In this document: positions 17,853 to 27,071 of the stretch, one piece after another
Position numbering within the stretch: the first letter of the stretch is position 1
How the letters are laid out: each line of letters opens with the position of its first letter
NCBI GenBank assembly: GCA_009838075.1
Contig: VXSG01000121.1
Location: 1-64,000, forward strand
DNA from: Boseongicola sp. SB0665_bin_10
GTDB taxonomy: Bacteria > Pseudomonadota > Alphaproteobacteria > Rhodobacterales > Rhodobacteraceae
DNA: 64,000 nucleotides
Direction of reading: 5' to 3'
Translations under genes and position numbers: made by a program
The notes under the pieces: model-generated
Told to the model about the DNA's origin: nothing
Seen by the model: only the letters and a program-made list of their open reading frames with translations
Databases searched by the model: none

Positions 17853-18372
17853 ATGGGGATGATCTTCGGGAGTACTGTAGTCGTCCGGGCTGTACTGTGG
17901 TGGCTCTGCCTAACATGCGCTGCGGTGCTTCTTGGAGGGCTCGTTGAAGTGTTGCCCTTTTGGGGGCAGGCGGCGCTTGTCGTTGTTCTGGGTGCTGCCA
18001 AAATTTTTTGTATTCTTGCGAAGGGTCAAGAGCTGGAGGACGACGCTCAACGCGAATTCTTCCGCGCGAGGTCTAATTTCCGAGGCACGCCAAGATCTTG
18101 GAGCGGGATTTCACACTGCTAAACTGCTCATGAGGGTGAATGGCCTGAAAATGGCAGATGAAATTTGGGACATTTCCAAGGATGCGCCTACTCAGACGAA
18201 CAAGGGATCGGCCTACGCCGCCTATGCTCGTGCACTTACAAAGTTTGACTGCAGTTTGGATGCCGGCGAGATCCTGAACGAAGCACGTCAAGCCGGGGTG
18301 CCGCAAGCGGAGATGAAGGAAGCGATGAACCGCTTCTGTTGTCCCGACGAGGACGATCGCGAACGGCGCTGA
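17853..18372 (+). pseudogene. hypothetical small membrane protein, probably frameshifted
   Basis: Two frames together look like one gene. From ATG 17853 the first frame encodes a hydrophobic N-terminus with two membrane segments (VVVRAVLWWLCLTCAAVLLG and WGQAALVVVLGAAKIFCILA) and a charged stretch ending REFFRAR. From about 18065 the coding character moves to the +1 frame, which continues ISEARQDLGAGF, then VNGLKMADEIWDISKDAPTQ, and ends PDEDDRERR at 18372. A single-base deletion near 18060-18080 would explain this. Base composition is lower in GC than neighbouring genes, consistent with foreign origin. Family not recognised. A sequencing error or two unrelated small frames are alternatives. 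Confidence 0.4.
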
Positions 18373-18834
18373 CGTTTGACTGAAGCCGAGCAAAACTATG
18401 CCTGCTTTCCAAAAATCGAGGGTTAAGCTCATTTTCCTTGCTGGATACGTTTTCGGAGATTGCAGCGATGTCTTTTGAAGTTCGCCTACTTGCGCAAGGA
18501 CGGACGCGTTGCCTATTGGAGTTCTATTCTGCGAACGCGCTTGCCGGGCAACGCATGCCGCCACGTCATGCAACGCGAACGGATGACGGCAAGACATGCG
18601 AAGGCCGCGCAAGTCCGGCACGCTGTGCAGGAACATGTTACCCATGACCGGGGCGGAATTACGAACTCCTGCGCACTAAGGGCAGTTTCCGGTCTCGGTG
18701 CGGGATTGCGGGCGCGCGAGACAGTCCGTTGGGAACGGCCGCGAGGCTGGCAGCCTGGCCCGATCGGCGAAGAAGGCAAGGAAACGAACGAGACCTGTCC
18801 TGCACGACCTCCAATCGCCTGACCCGACGTCGGG
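18373..18834. other. 462-bp stretch without a convincing gene
   Basis: Several short open frames cross this stretch on both strands, but none has a ribosome binding site, recognisable family or consistent codon use. Composition is mixed. It separates the small membrane gene from the HicBA pair. Confidence 0.5.
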
Positions 18835-19038
18835 CTAGAATCTCTTGCCCAGCCCGGCGGACTTCAGTATCGCGTTTGCGGTGTGCCTGCTCTTGATCTT
18901 CACGGGCACGGAGACACTTCTTCGCGTCCCGCTCACCTTGCCCTGCCAAATCTCGTGACTGGCCTTGCTTCCCGATCTGGCCCGCGACCACCCCGCTGAC
19001 TTCGGGAGTCTCCTGACTTCGCGCCCGTATTCCTTCAA
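18835..19038 (-). CDS. hicA: HicA-type toxin (mRNA interferase)
   Basis: The product is 67 residues, typical HicA length, starting with TTG at 19036-19038. The double-stranded-RNA-binding-like fold is recognisable: RRLPKSAGWSRARSGSKASH-E-I-W, with the conserved Gly-Ser and catalytic His (about His28), then SVPVKIKSRHTANAILKSAGL, the standard HicA C-terminus. HicA cleaves mRNA when its antitoxin is depleted. It begins 11 nt after the stop of the antitoxin-like gene, so the two form one operon. The TTG start and poor ribosome binding site suit low, coupled toxin expression. Confidence 0.8.
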   Translation of the reverse strand: MKEYGREVRRLPKSAGWSRARSGSKASHEIWQGKVSGTRRSVSVPVKIKSRHTANAILKSAGLGKRF

Positions 19039-19049
19039 GACCAGCGCGC

Positions 19050-19316
19050 CTATGCCACCAGCGGAATTTCAACGCTCATTGACCGTGACACCGCAGGCGT
19101 CGCTGCCGAAACATATCCCACGTTGATCGCGTACCCGTCATCGGACTCCAGGCCGAGATTGTCCTCGATCAGGTGCGGCGCACATTCCTTGATCGCGTCC
19201 ATGACGCCGCCAACCGTCTCCGCCTCGACCACCAGGCCCGGGATGTCCGGGCTTGTTGCCACGAAGACGTTCGTTTCCTCACACCTGCGAAGTTCAACGT
19301 GAAACGTGCGTGGCAT
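19050..19316 (-). CDS. HicB-like antitoxin (DUF1902 type)
   Basis: The product is 88 residues from ATG at 19314-19316, preceded by GGGAGGA on the minus strand. The sequence is a HicB-type RNase-H-like fold: MPRTFHVELRRCEETNVFVA, then SPDIPGLVVEAETVGGVMDA and I-K-E-C-A-P-H-L-I. It lacks a visible DNA-binding HTH or ribbon-helix-helix tail, as expected for the short DUF1902 subfamily that accompanies some HicA toxins. It should neutralise the toxin encoded 11 nt downstream. Confidence 0.78.
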   Translation of the reverse strand: MPRTFHVELRRCEETNVFVATSPDIPGLVVEAETVGGVMDAIKECAPHLIEDNLGLESDDGYAINVGYVSAATPAVSRSMSVEIPLVA

Positions 19317-19798
19317 GATTTTTCCTCCCACATTGGGCATGAAGTGACCGTAATTCGCCGCGCAGCCTTCCGCAATGCCTGAACGTTGATGCATTGCTTG
19401 CGCGACAGCGTCGACGTACCTGGCCTGCGCAGGTGCAGAGGTCGCGCTGAACGTCCACCGCATCGGCCTGCTGCTGCGCCGTGCGGAACGCCTGAAGAGG
19501 AAGCGCCGCCGCGCTGCCTGACGGCGGCCGCTCAAGACCCCGAAGGTCCGGAACCCGCACGGCGCGGGAACGGCGGCCCGTGCGCCGACGCCGGCGAAGG
19601 ACGCGGAATCCGGCCTCGAAGGCGCGGTCCTCTTGCTAGTTGGCGCTATCAGGGCAAGGTCCGCCTGCGAGACCAGGCGACCGACGTTCAGGCGCGAGCG
19701 AAGTCCGCGCTTGAAATCGCCGGGCGAAGGGGTTTTCTGGCGGCCACTATATGTCCGAACGACAGAAAAACCTGTCCGAATGCCATTGCCCCGCGATC
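19317..19798. other. 482-bp stretch without a supported gene
   Basis: One plus-strand frame near 19415-19520 reads like the charged tail of some protein (ALNVHRIGLLLRRAERLKRK followed by a stop), but it has no start codon. The rest is GC-rich, with no family match and no ribosome binding sites. It may be decayed coding sequence between the HicBA pair and the polyamine-transporter locus. Confidence 0.45.
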
Positions 19799-19823
19799 GG
19801 GGCCGCGCCGCGGACGCGGCCCC
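19799..19823 (-). terminator. GC-rich hairpin after the last gene of the polyamine-type operon
   Basis: Arms GGGGCCGCG (19799-19807) and CGCGGCCCC (19815-19823) form a perfect 9-bp stem with a 7-nt loop, 7 nt downstream of the potD-like stop. No U-tract follows on the minus strand, so it may be a weak terminator or a 3'-end stabiliser. Confidence 0.55.
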
Positions 19824-19830
19824 GGATTGT

Positions 19831-20868
19831 TCACTTCTTCACGTTGGTCCAGATCTGGTCATAGACGGCCTGGGTGGCCTCGTCGCAGACCTCGATGAAC
19901 ACCGCTGGCCCTGCCGATGCCGGAGGGTTGGATTCCGGCAGGCTCGCGAGTTCGGGGTCGAGGTACTCGCCCACGCCCGAAAGCCCCGAGCCGTAGCGGG
20001 CATAGTTCGACACTGCCGCGATGTTCTCGGGCATCAAGAGGAAGTCCATGAAGGCGATCGCGCTGTCCCGGTTCGGTGCATCCTTCAAGAGCACGACGTT
20101 GTCCATCCAGGCCACGTAGCCCTGGGTCGGGAAGGCGTATTTCAGGCTGCCCCTTTCGGCCCGGGCCTTGGCGCCGAAGCCGTCGTAGATCTGGCCCACG
20201 GCGGCGTCGCCTGAGACCAGGACCTCCTTCGCGGTGTCCGAATTGAACGACGCCCAGTGAGTCTTGGCGTTCTGCAGCATGTCGTTCATCGCCTTCAACT
20301 GCTCGCGGTCGGAACTGCATTGCGGGATGCCCAGGTGCAGCGCCGCCATGGCCAGGACCTCGCCCTGACTGTCGAGCATGTTGATCTTGCCCGAAAGCGC
20401 CGCCGGCGGATCGAACAGTATGTCAGTGGTGTCGATGTCACCGTCGTAGACCGCGGTATCCACCATGAAGCTGGTCGAGCCCCACTGGTACGGAATCGAG
20501 TGCTTCCAGCCCGGATCAAAGCTGGGATCGGCCCATTCCGGCGCAATGTTGCCCTTGTTCTTCAGTTCGCCATCGCCGACCTCGTCAAGCATCCCCTCGC
20601 CGATCATGATCGCGACCATGTAGTCGCCCGGGACCGCCACGTCGTAGGTTCCCATGCCGCCCGCCTTCAGCGAGGCCAGCATCGCCTCGTTGGAATCGTA
20701 GGTGTCCATGGTCACCTCGATGCCCGTCTCGGCCGTGAACTTGTCCAGAAGCTCCTGCGGGATGTACTCGAACCAGTGGTAGATGACGAGCTTGCCCTCG
20801 GCGCTGGCCGAAGCGGCCCCGAGGGTGAGTGCAACTGCCGTTGCGGCTGTCTTTGCAAAGATGTGCAT
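19831..20868 (-). CDS. polyamine-type ABC transporter substrate-binding protein (PotD/PotF family)
   Basis: The product is 345 residues with a signal peptide (about 1-23, TAATAVALTLGAASASA). The mature start GKLVIYHWFEYIPQELLDKF is the classic PotD/PotF opening, with the ligand-box phrase T-Y-D-S-N-E-A-M-L and, late, VGQIYDGFGAKA and NVVLLKDAPN. The family binds putrescine, spermidine or other cationic amines, and some members bind quaternary or methylated amines. It is the last gene of the minus-strand operon, 10 nt after the PotC-like stop; a GC-rich hairpin follows. The linked demethylase-like and deacetylase genes suggest the ligand may be an N-methylated or acylated amine rather than a plain polyamine (inference). 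Confidence 0.9.
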   Translation of the reverse strand: MHIFAKTAATAVALTLGAASASAEGKLVIYHWFEYIPQELLDKFTAETGIEVTMDTYDSNEAMLASLKAGGMGTYDVAVPGDYMVAIMIGEGMLDEVGDGELKNKGNIAPEWADPSFDPGWKHSIPYQWGSTSFMVDTAVYDGDIDTTDILFDPPAALSGKINMLDSQGEVLAMAALHLGIPQCSSDREQLKAMNDMLQNAKTHWASFNSDTAKEVLVSGDAAVGQIYDGFGAKARAERGSLKYAFPTQGYVAWMDNVVLLKDAPNRDSAIAFMDFLLMPENIAAVSNYARYGSGLSGVGEYLDPELASLPESNPPASAGPAVFIEVCDEATQAVYDQIWTNVKK

Positions 20869-20878
20869 GTCTTTCTCC

Positions 20879-21685
20879 TTATGTTGAACTGTCTTTCTTG
20901 CTTACGACGTAGCTGATGGTGACCATTGCAATGGACACGACCAGCAGCATCGTCGAGATCGCCATGATGTTCGGCTTGATCCCTTGTTTCACCGACCCGA
21001 AAATCGCCGTGGGCAGCGTCTCGACGCCCGCGCCCTTGACGAAATTGGTGATGATGAAATCGTCGAGGCTGACGATGAAGGCCAGAAGAAAGCCGGCGAT
21101 GATGCCGGGCATCATCATTGGCAGCAGGACTCGCCGGAATGCCTGGGCCTTGGTCGCATAGAGATCCTGTGCGGCCTGTTCAAAGGTGTCCTCGATCCCC
21201 TGCATCCGCGCCTGGATCGGAAGATAGGCGAAGGGGATGCAGAACGCGATGTGGGCCACCAGGATGGTCAGGTATCCGCGCGTGAACCCGATGAAGTTGA
21301 AGAAGATCAACGTGGCAACCGCCGTCACGATCTCCGGCACCATCAGCGGCAGCGAAATCAGTCCGAGCGACGCCGTGCGCAGGCGAAACCGGCCGCCGCG
21401 CACGATTCCCGTTGCCGCGGACGTGGCAATGGCCGTCGACATGGTGGCGGCGATCAGGGCGATCGAGAAGGAATTGACGGCCGCCTGCTTGAACTTGCCC
21501 GACTCGGGCCCCCAGAACACGTCCGCGTACCATTGCAGCGAGAGCCCTTCCCAGACGGTGATCGAGCGCGATGCGTTGAACGAGTAGATCGTCACGATGA
21601 TCAACGGGGAATAGAGCACGACGAGGCAGAGCAGCGTCATGGCCCTGAACCCCGAATAGGTTCGGACATCGCCGCGGGCACTCAT
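20879..21685 (-). CDS. polyamine-type ABC transporter permease (PotC family)
   Basis: The product is 268 residues from ATG at 21683-21685, overlapping the upstream permease stop by 4 bp. It has six membrane segments, beginning [20 protein letters not shown]. The coupling loop ([20 protein letters not shown]) is the PotC EAA motif, followed by [20 protein letters not shown], which is diagnostic for PotC/PotI permeases. Inner membrane partner of the PotB-like protein. Confidence 0.9.
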   Translation of the reverse strand: MSARGDVRTYSGFRAMTLLCLVVLYSPLIIVTIYSFNASRSITVWEGLSLQWYADVFWGPESGKFKQAAVNSFSIALIAATMSTAIATSAATGIVRGGRFRLRTASLGLISLPLMVPEIVTAVATLIFFNFIGFTRGYLTILVAHIAFCIPFAYLPIQARMQGIEDTFEQAAQDLYATKAQAFRRVLLPMMMPGIIAGFLLAFIVSLDDFIITNFVKGAGVETLPTAIFGSVKQGIKPNIMAISTMLLVVSIAMVTISYVVSKKDSST

Positions 21686-22614
21686 GGCGCCGCCTCCCGT
21701 TCGGCCCTTGCCTGCTGGCGGGCAAGGAAGACGAGGATGATCAGGACCAGCGTCAGGAGGATCATCGAGGCGGCGGCCCCGAACGGCCAGTTGCCGGCAT
21801 TGCCCTTGAACTGTTCCTCGATCAGCGAGCCGATCATGAAGTTCCTTGCCCCGCCGAGCAGGTCGGGCGCCAGGAACGCGCCAAGCGACGGCACGAAAAC
21901 CAGGATGCAGCCCGCGACGATGCCCGGGCGCACGCTGGGGATCACGATCCGTCGCAAGGTCGTCCACTTGTCGGCGTAAAGGTCGGCGGCCGCTTCGCTC
22001 AGGGCAAAGTTGTATCGCTCGACGCTGGCGTAGATCGGCAGGACCATGAAGGGCAGGTAGCTGTAGAAGAGGCCGATCTGGACGGCGGCGTTGGTGTTGA
22101 TGATGCGGACCGGGTCGTCGATGAGCCCGGTCCAGAGCAGGAAGTCGTTCAGCGGACCCTGATCGCGAAGCAGGAACTTCATCGAGACCGTGCGTATCAG
22201 CAAGTTCACCCAATAGGGGATCGTGATCAGGAACACCCAGACAGTGCGCGTGTGGGCGGGTCGCGTGGCAATGAAATATGCCGTCGGGAAGCCGATCAGC
22301 AGGGCCAGCAAGGTGGCAAGCCCTGCCTGCCAGATCGAGCGCCAGAAGATCAGGATGTAGGTCCATTCGATCTTGGCCGGTTCGTCGCCAAAGAGCCCGC
22401 GATCGAAAAAGAACTGGTCATAGGCCGCGAGCGTGAACTCCCAGATGACGCCGCCACGGAACTCCTTTGTCAGGAAGGAATAGACCAGCATCATCGCAAC
22501 GGGTGCCAGGACGAAGATGGCGAGCCCCGCCCAGGAGGGCAGCAGGAGCCAGTTGCGCACGCTGGCATAGGTGTCGCTGCGGACCGAACCGCCGGCTGCG
22601 GCAGCGCCTGCCAT
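21682..22614 (-). CDS. polyamine-type ABC transporter permease (PotB family)
   Basis: The product is 310 residues. Membrane segments begin [20 protein letters not shown]. PotB features include the loop [20 protein letters not shown], followed by [20 protein letters not shown], and [16 protein letters not shown] near the C-terminus. The start ATG shares one base with the stop of the ATPase gene upstream and the stop overlaps the PotC-like start, so potABC are translationally coupled. Confidence 0.9.
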   Translation of the reverse strand: MAGAAAAGGSVRSDTYASVRNWLLLPSWAGLAIFVLAPVAMMLVYSFLTKEFRGGVIWEFTLAAYDQFFFDRGLFGDEPAKIEWTYILIFWRSIWQAGLATLLALLIGFPTAYFIATRPAHTRTVWVFLITIPYWVNLLIRTVSMKFLLRDQGPLNDFLLWTGLIDDPVRIINTNAAVQIGLFYSYLPFMVLPIYASVERYNFALSEAAADLYADKWTTLRRIVIPSVRPGIVAGCILVFVPSLGAFLAPDLLGGARNFMIGSLIEEQFKGNAGNWPFGAAASMILLTLVLIILVFLARQQARAEREAAP

Positions 22615-23696
22615 CAGTCTTCCAGCATCCTGGCGGCGCCGGCTTCCACGCCGACCGCGACTTCGGTTCCGGGGTCAAAGATCGTGGCGACTCCCGCGGC
22701 GGAGTTCTGGGTGCGCACGGTCAGCTCGATGCCGCCCTGAAGCTGGACAACGGTCTGCACGTCGGTGCCGATGAAGACGTTCTCCTTGACGGTGCCCTGC
22801 CAGGGGTCGCCGCTTGCCCCGACGAGCGTCACGCGCTCAGGACGGATGGAGAGGTGGACGTCCGCGCCAGGCCGGGCGTTGCCGATGGCATCGCATTCCA
22901 GCGTCAGGCCATTGGCAAGGCGGCATGTCGCGACAGTGGAATCAACCTCTTCAACATTGGCTTCAAGAAGATTGGTCTCGCCGATGAAGTCGGCGACAAA
23001 TCGGTTCACGGGCCGCTCGTAGATGTCGCGCGCCTCCCCGAGCTGTTGAAGGCGTCCCGCCGACATGACCGCGATGCGGTCCGACATGGTCAGGGCCTCT
23101 TCCTGGTCATGGGTCACGAACGTGAAGGTGATCCCGGTCTCGCGCTGGATCGACTTCAATTCGGACCGCATGGCCTGCCGCAGCTTCAGGTCCAGCGCGG
23201 AAAGCGGCTCGTCCAGCAACAGGACTTTCGGTTCGGGCGCCAGCGCGCGGGCAAGGGCGACGCGCTGTTGCTGGCCGCCGGAGAGCTGCGACGGCTTGCG
23301 CGCCGAGAATTGGGCAAGTTGCACCAGCTCCAGCATTTCGCCCGCCTTCCTGCGGGCGGCTTCCTTCGAGCTGCCCCTCATTTCCAGTCCGAACATGACG
23401 TTTTGCTCAATTGTCATGTGCGGGAACAGCGCGTAGTTCTGGAACACGGTGTTCACCGGCCTCTGATGCGGCGGCAAGTTCTCGATCTCGTCGCCGAACA
23501 GGAAAATCTCGCCCTCCGTCACCTCCTCGAACCCTGCGATCATCCTCAGCAATGTGGTCTTGCCGCAACCCGACGGGCCCAGCAGCGTAAAGAACTCGTT
23601 GTCCCGAATCGAGAGCGTGATGGACTGAAGCGCGGTGAAGCTTCCGTAACGCTTCACGGCATTGCGCACATCGATTGCGTTCCGCGATTCCGGCAT
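22614..23696 (-). CDS. polyamine-type ABC transporter ATPase (PotA family)
   Basis: The product is 360 residues with one ATPase domain (about 8-240) and a C-terminal TOBE domain. Visible motifs are GPSGCGKTTLLRMIAG (Walker A), VNTVFQNYALFPHMT (Q-loop), QLSGGQQQRVALARA (signature), VLLLDEPLSALDLKLR (Walker B/D-loop) and FVTHDQEEALTMSDR (switch His). A 91-nt gap separates it from the deacetylase gene upstream on the same strand, so it can be co-transcribed with it. It powers the PotB/PotC-like permease pair. Confidence 0.92.
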   Translation of the reverse strand: MPESRNAIDVRNAVKRYGSFTALQSITLSIRDNEFFTLLGPSGCGKTTLLRMIAGFEEVTEGEIFLFGDEIENLPPHQRPVNTVFQNYALFPHMTIEQNVMFGLEMRGSSKEAARRKAGEMLELVQLAQFSARKPSQLSGGQQQRVALARALAPEPKVLLLDEPLSALDLKLRQAMRSELKSIQRETGITFTFVTHDQEEALTMSDRIAVMSAGRLQQLGEARDIYERPVNRFVADFIGETNLLEANVEEVDSTVATCRLANGLTLECDAIGNARPGADVHLSIRPERVTLVGASGDPWQGTVKENVFIGTDVQTVVQLQGGIELTVRTQNSAAGVATIFDPGTEVAVGVEAGAARMLED

Positions 23697-23787
23697 TCCT
23701 CGTCCCTTTGCCCAGCAACACTCGAAGTCTGCCGTTACAGGGAAAACCTAGCAATGGCCAATTCAACGTTGCAGTCCCCCGAAAGGG

Positions 23788-24933
23788 TCAGGCCATCGAT
23801 CCGTCACCTCCCGTCAATTTCATGAGAATCCGGTCCATCATCGCGTGGCAGGCAACCATCTGGTCGACGGTCACGAATTCGTCAGGCTTGTGCCCCTGCC
23901 CTTCCATCGAGCCCGGGCCGCAAACCACGGTCGGGATGCCCGAGCCATCGAAGAACCCCGCCTCGGTGCCGAAATCGACCTTGATCGTCGTGTTCGTGGC
24001 GGCAAGGGAACAGGCCATCCGGGTGACTCTTGCGGTCGGGGACGTTTGCAGGCCCGGATAGGCGACGGTCTGCTCGAGGTCGATTCCCCTCCCGGCCATT
24101 GCGCTGATCTTGCCGAGAATGACCTCCGGGTCGTCATCGGGAAGATACCGGACCTCGAATTGCATCTCCGCCCTGTCCGGAACGATGTTCAGCGCCGTGC
24201 CGCCCGCCATCTTTCCGACATGAATGGTGGTGTGGGAGATCTCGTAGCCCGAATCGCGCGCACCGAATTCGGCATGCCAGTTCTGAAGCTCGCGCAACCG
24301 GCCCATGAAATCGGCGGCAACGTAGAGGGCGTTCTCGAGCTTCGGCGCGAGGGAAGAGTGCCCTGCCTCGCCTCGGGCGATGGCCCTCAACCCGACCTTG
24401 CCCTTGTGGCCAATGGCCACCGTCATTTCGGTGGGCTCGCCCACAATGGCCGCGCGCGGCGTGCCCAGGAATTCGGGAAGGGCCCCAATCATGCGCGCGA
24501 TCCCAAGGCAGCCGACTTCCTCGTCATAGGAGACGGCGAGCTTGAGGGGTTCCTTCAGGTCAGCCTTGCCTGCGCGGTCCGCCAGCGCCAGCATGGAGGC
24601 AAGAAAGCCCTTCATGTCCGTCGTGCCGCGGCCATGGAGCCGGTCGTCTTCGCGAGTCAGGCGGAAGGGGTCGCGCGACCAGCCTTGAGCCTCCGTCGGC
24701 ACGACGTCGGAATGGGCGGACAGCAGGAGGCCGTCACCTGCAGGTCCAAGGCGTGCGTAGAGTCCGGCCTTTTGCCCGGTCGGGTCAGGCAGGCGGCGCA
24801 GTGCAAATCCACGGTCCCGCAAATGGGATTCGACATAGTCGATCAGAGCCAGGTTCGAGCTTGCGCTGACAGTGTCGAACGCGATCAGACGATCCAGGAT
24901 CGCCAGGGTTTCGGCGAGTTCGTCCGCGCGCAT
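23788..24933 (-). CDS. M20 deacetylase, acetylornithine deacetylase (ArgE) family
   Basis: The product is 381 residues starting MRADELAETLAILDRLIAFD. The full M20 dimetal site is visible: LLLSAHSDVVPTEAQGWSRD, LHGRGTTDMKGFLA, AVSYDEEVGCLGIAR and C-terminal MEGQGHKPDEFVTV. ArgE-type enzymes remove acetyl or acyl groups from the alpha-amino group of amino acids. It directly follows the demethylase-like gene (end 24934) with no gap. Clustering with catabolic and transport genes makes a catabolic deacylase more likely than arginine biosynthesis (inference). Confidence 0.87.
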   Translation of the reverse strand: MRADELAETLAILDRLIAFDTVSASSNLALIDYVESHLRDRGFALRRLPDPTGQKAGLYARLGPAGDGLLLSAHSDVVPTEAQGWSRDPFRLTREDDRLHGRGTTDMKGFLASMLALADRAGKADLKEPLKLAVSYDEEVGCLGIARMIGALPEFLGTPRAAIVGEPTEMTVAIGHKGKVGLRAIARGEAGHSSLAPKLENALYVAADFMGRLRELQNWHAEFGARDSGYEISHTTIHVGKMAGGTALNIVPDRAEMQFEVRYLPDDDPEVILGKISAMAGRGIDLEQTVAYPGLQTSPTARVTRMACSLAATNTTIKVDFGTEAGFFDGSGIPTVVCGPGSMEGQGHKPDEFVTVDQMVACHAMMDRILMKLTGGDGSMA

Positions 24934-27003
24934 CTAGTCCCCGGCCAGCTGTGCAATCTCGCGCCGGAACGGCAGGGCGTCACCGGTGTCCGCGCCGTCC
25001 AGCTCCCGGGCATAACGGTGACCTGCATAAGTCGCCCACGCAATGGGCCCGGGCGCTTCGGCATCTCCTATGATCTTGACGGACTTGATGCCTGCATCGG
25101 ACCAGTCCGCCTCACGCGCCTTCAGGGCGGCGTAGACTTCGTTCCGTTCGATCCGGGACGAGACCATGACCACTGCATCGCACGCAAGGTTGCAGGTCTC
25201 GCCCGTGAAGGCGCAATCCGAGATGACGTGTGATCCGGTTATCTGGACGACGCCCCGGTTCAGCACGATCTCCACGCCCATTTCCGCGAGGCGGCGGTGG
25301 ATCTCGTGCTGTTCCAGCGTGTTCCGGGTCCAGTCCGACAATGCCGCCGATGGCGTGACGATCGTGACCCCGCAGCCTTGGCCCTGCAGGAGTTCGGCCA
25401 GGACGCCGCCCATGTAGTAGTGGTCGTCGTCATAGATCACGACCCGTCCCTCAGGCAGCTTGCCGTCCATCAGGTCGTCAGGCGTGTAGATCGGCATGGT
25501 GTCATCGGTTGGAAAGGGCACGACGTGCTGCCGTGCGACACCGTCCCGGCGCCAGCGGGACCCCGTCGCGACGCAGACGTGCTCGAATTCGAATTCCAGG
25601 ATGTTGTCAGCATCCAGCGCACTGTCGAAATAGATCTCGACATTGGGCTTCTGCCCGATCTGGTGCTCGCGGTAGTCGGCCACGCGGCCCCATGCCGAAA
25701 GCCCGGGCAGCTTCCGTTCCCTGGCCACGCGCCCGCCCAGTGTGGTTCCCGCCTCGGCCAGGGCCACGTCGTAGCCGCGTTCGGCCAGGGCGCGCGTCGC
25801 TTCCAGCCCGGCGGGCCCGGCGCCCACGACCAGCACGTTCGCGCTTGGACCCTTCGCATTCATGATCTCGGGATGCCAGCCCTTGCGCCATTCCTCCATG
25901 AACGTGGGGTTCTGGGTGCAGCGGCTCAGCGCCATTGTCATGTCGCCCGTGATGCAGATGTTGCAACCGATGCATTCGCGGATGTCCTCGATCCGACCCT
26001 CGTCGATCTTTCGGGGAATGAAGGGGTCGGCAATGGAGGGGCGGGCGCAGCCGATGAAATCAAGCGTCCCGGACTTGACCATGCGCACCATGACGTCGGG
26101 CGAGGTGAAGCGCCCGACGCCGACGATGGGCTTCTCGGTCAGCTCGTGGATGCCCCTGACCAGTTCCTCCTGCGCGGCCTCCTCCTTGAACCGGCTGGGA
26201 CCCGAGCAGTCGTCCCAGGTGCCATGGGCCAGGTCCCAGAGATCCGGCAGGTTCCGGTTCATGTCGACGAACTCGCGGACCTCGGCGTTGGAAAAGCCCA
26301 GATCACCGATGGTTTCATCCAGCGAGACGCGCAGCGTGATTCCCATGGTGTCCCCGACCGCATCGCGAATGTCGGCGACGACCTCGTTCACGAAGCGCGA
26401 GCGGTTCTCCAGGCTGCCACCGTATTCGTCGCTGCGATGGTTGGTCGCCCGGCTGAGAAAATGCTGGAAGATGCCGAAGCCGTGCGCACCATAAAGGCAG
26501 ATCAGGTCGAAGCCGGCGCGCCTGGACCTGCTGGCCGCGTTCACGAACCAGCGGCGCAGGTCCTTGATCTCCGACTTGTCCAGCGCGCGCGCCTGCAGCG
26601 GGTCGTTGGTAAAGGTCCGGACCGGCTGCGCCGAGACCGCCAAGGGAACCTCGCGAGTATAGAAATTGGGTCCGTTCACGCCGGAATAGGCCAGCTGAAT
26701 GCCAGCCAGCGCACCGTGTTCCTTCATCTTGCCCGCCATCCTGGCGAGCATGGGCACGTCCTTTTCGTCCCAGAGGCGCAGCTCGATGAAAGGCGTGATC
26801 TCGCTCGTGTGATGCATTTCGCATTGCTCGGTGAAGATCACGCCCCAGCCGCCCTCGGCCTTGATCCCGCGCATGGCGGCCGCGGCGGACGGGTCCCGGT
26901 ATCCGCCGCCGTTGCAATGGGGGACCTGGTAGAACCTGTTCGGAGCGGTGACCGGGCCAATGGCCAAGGGATCGAACAGGATGTCGTATCTGGTGTCGCG
27001 CAT
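24934..27003 (-). CDS. FMN/4Fe-4S N-demethylase-like oxidoreductase (trimethylamine dehydrogenase / DgcA-StcD family)
   Basis: The product is 689 residues from ATG at 27001-27003. It has an N-terminal old-yellow-enzyme barrel (PLAIGPVTAPNRFYQVPHCN, GGSLENRSRF), then Cys344, Cys347, Cys350 and Cys362 (CIGCNICITG followed by SRCTQNP) for a 4Fe-4S cluster, then a flavoprotein domain with VLVVGAGPAGLEATRALAE (about 390-408). The Cys spacing and GDMTMALSRCTQNP wording resemble dimethylglycine or N-methylproline demethylases more than trimethylamine dehydrogenase. It likely removes an N-methyl group, passing electrons to ETF or ferredoxin. An earlier in-frame ATG at 27073-27075 overlaps the upstream stop (ATGA), but homology and AGAGGCGAG before 27003 favour the shorter start. 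Confidence 0.87.
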   Translation of the reverse strand: MRDTRYDILFDPLAIGPVTAPNRFYQVPHCNGGGYRDPSAAAAMRGIKAEGGWGVIFTEQCEMHHTSEITPFIELRLWDEKDVPMLARMAGKMKEHGALAGIQLAYSGVNGPNFYTREVPLAVSAQPVRTFTNDPLQARALDKSEIKDLRRWFVNAASRSRRAGFDLICLYGAHGFGIFQHFLSRATNHRSDEYGGSLENRSRFVNEVVADIRDAVGDTMGITLRVSLDETIGDLGFSNAEVREFVDMNRNLPDLWDLAHGTWDDCSGPSRFKEEAAQEELVRGIHELTEKPIVGVGRFTSPDVMVRMVKSGTLDFIGCARPSIADPFIPRKIDEGRIEDIRECIGCNICITGDMTMALSRCTQNPTFMEEWRKGWHPEIMNAKGPSANVLVVGAGPAGLEATRALAERGYDVALAEAGTTLGGRVARERKLPGLSAWGRVADYREHQIGQKPNVEIYFDSALDADNILEFEFEHVCVATGSRWRRDGVARQHVVPFPTDDTMPIYTPDDLMDGKLPEGRVVIYDDDHYYMGGVLAELLQGQGCGVTIVTPSAALSDWTRNTLEQHEIHRRLAEMGVEIVLNRGVVQITGSHVISDCAFTGETCNLACDAVVMVSSRIERNEVYAALKAREADWSDAGIKSVKIIGDAEAPGPIAWATYAGHRYARELDGADTGDALPFRREIAQLAGD

Positions 27004-27071
27004 CGCTCGCCTCTGTTCGCGGAACTGAGGGCGAGTGTCGCGCGGAATTTCCTCAGTTGGCAAGGGCCGGG

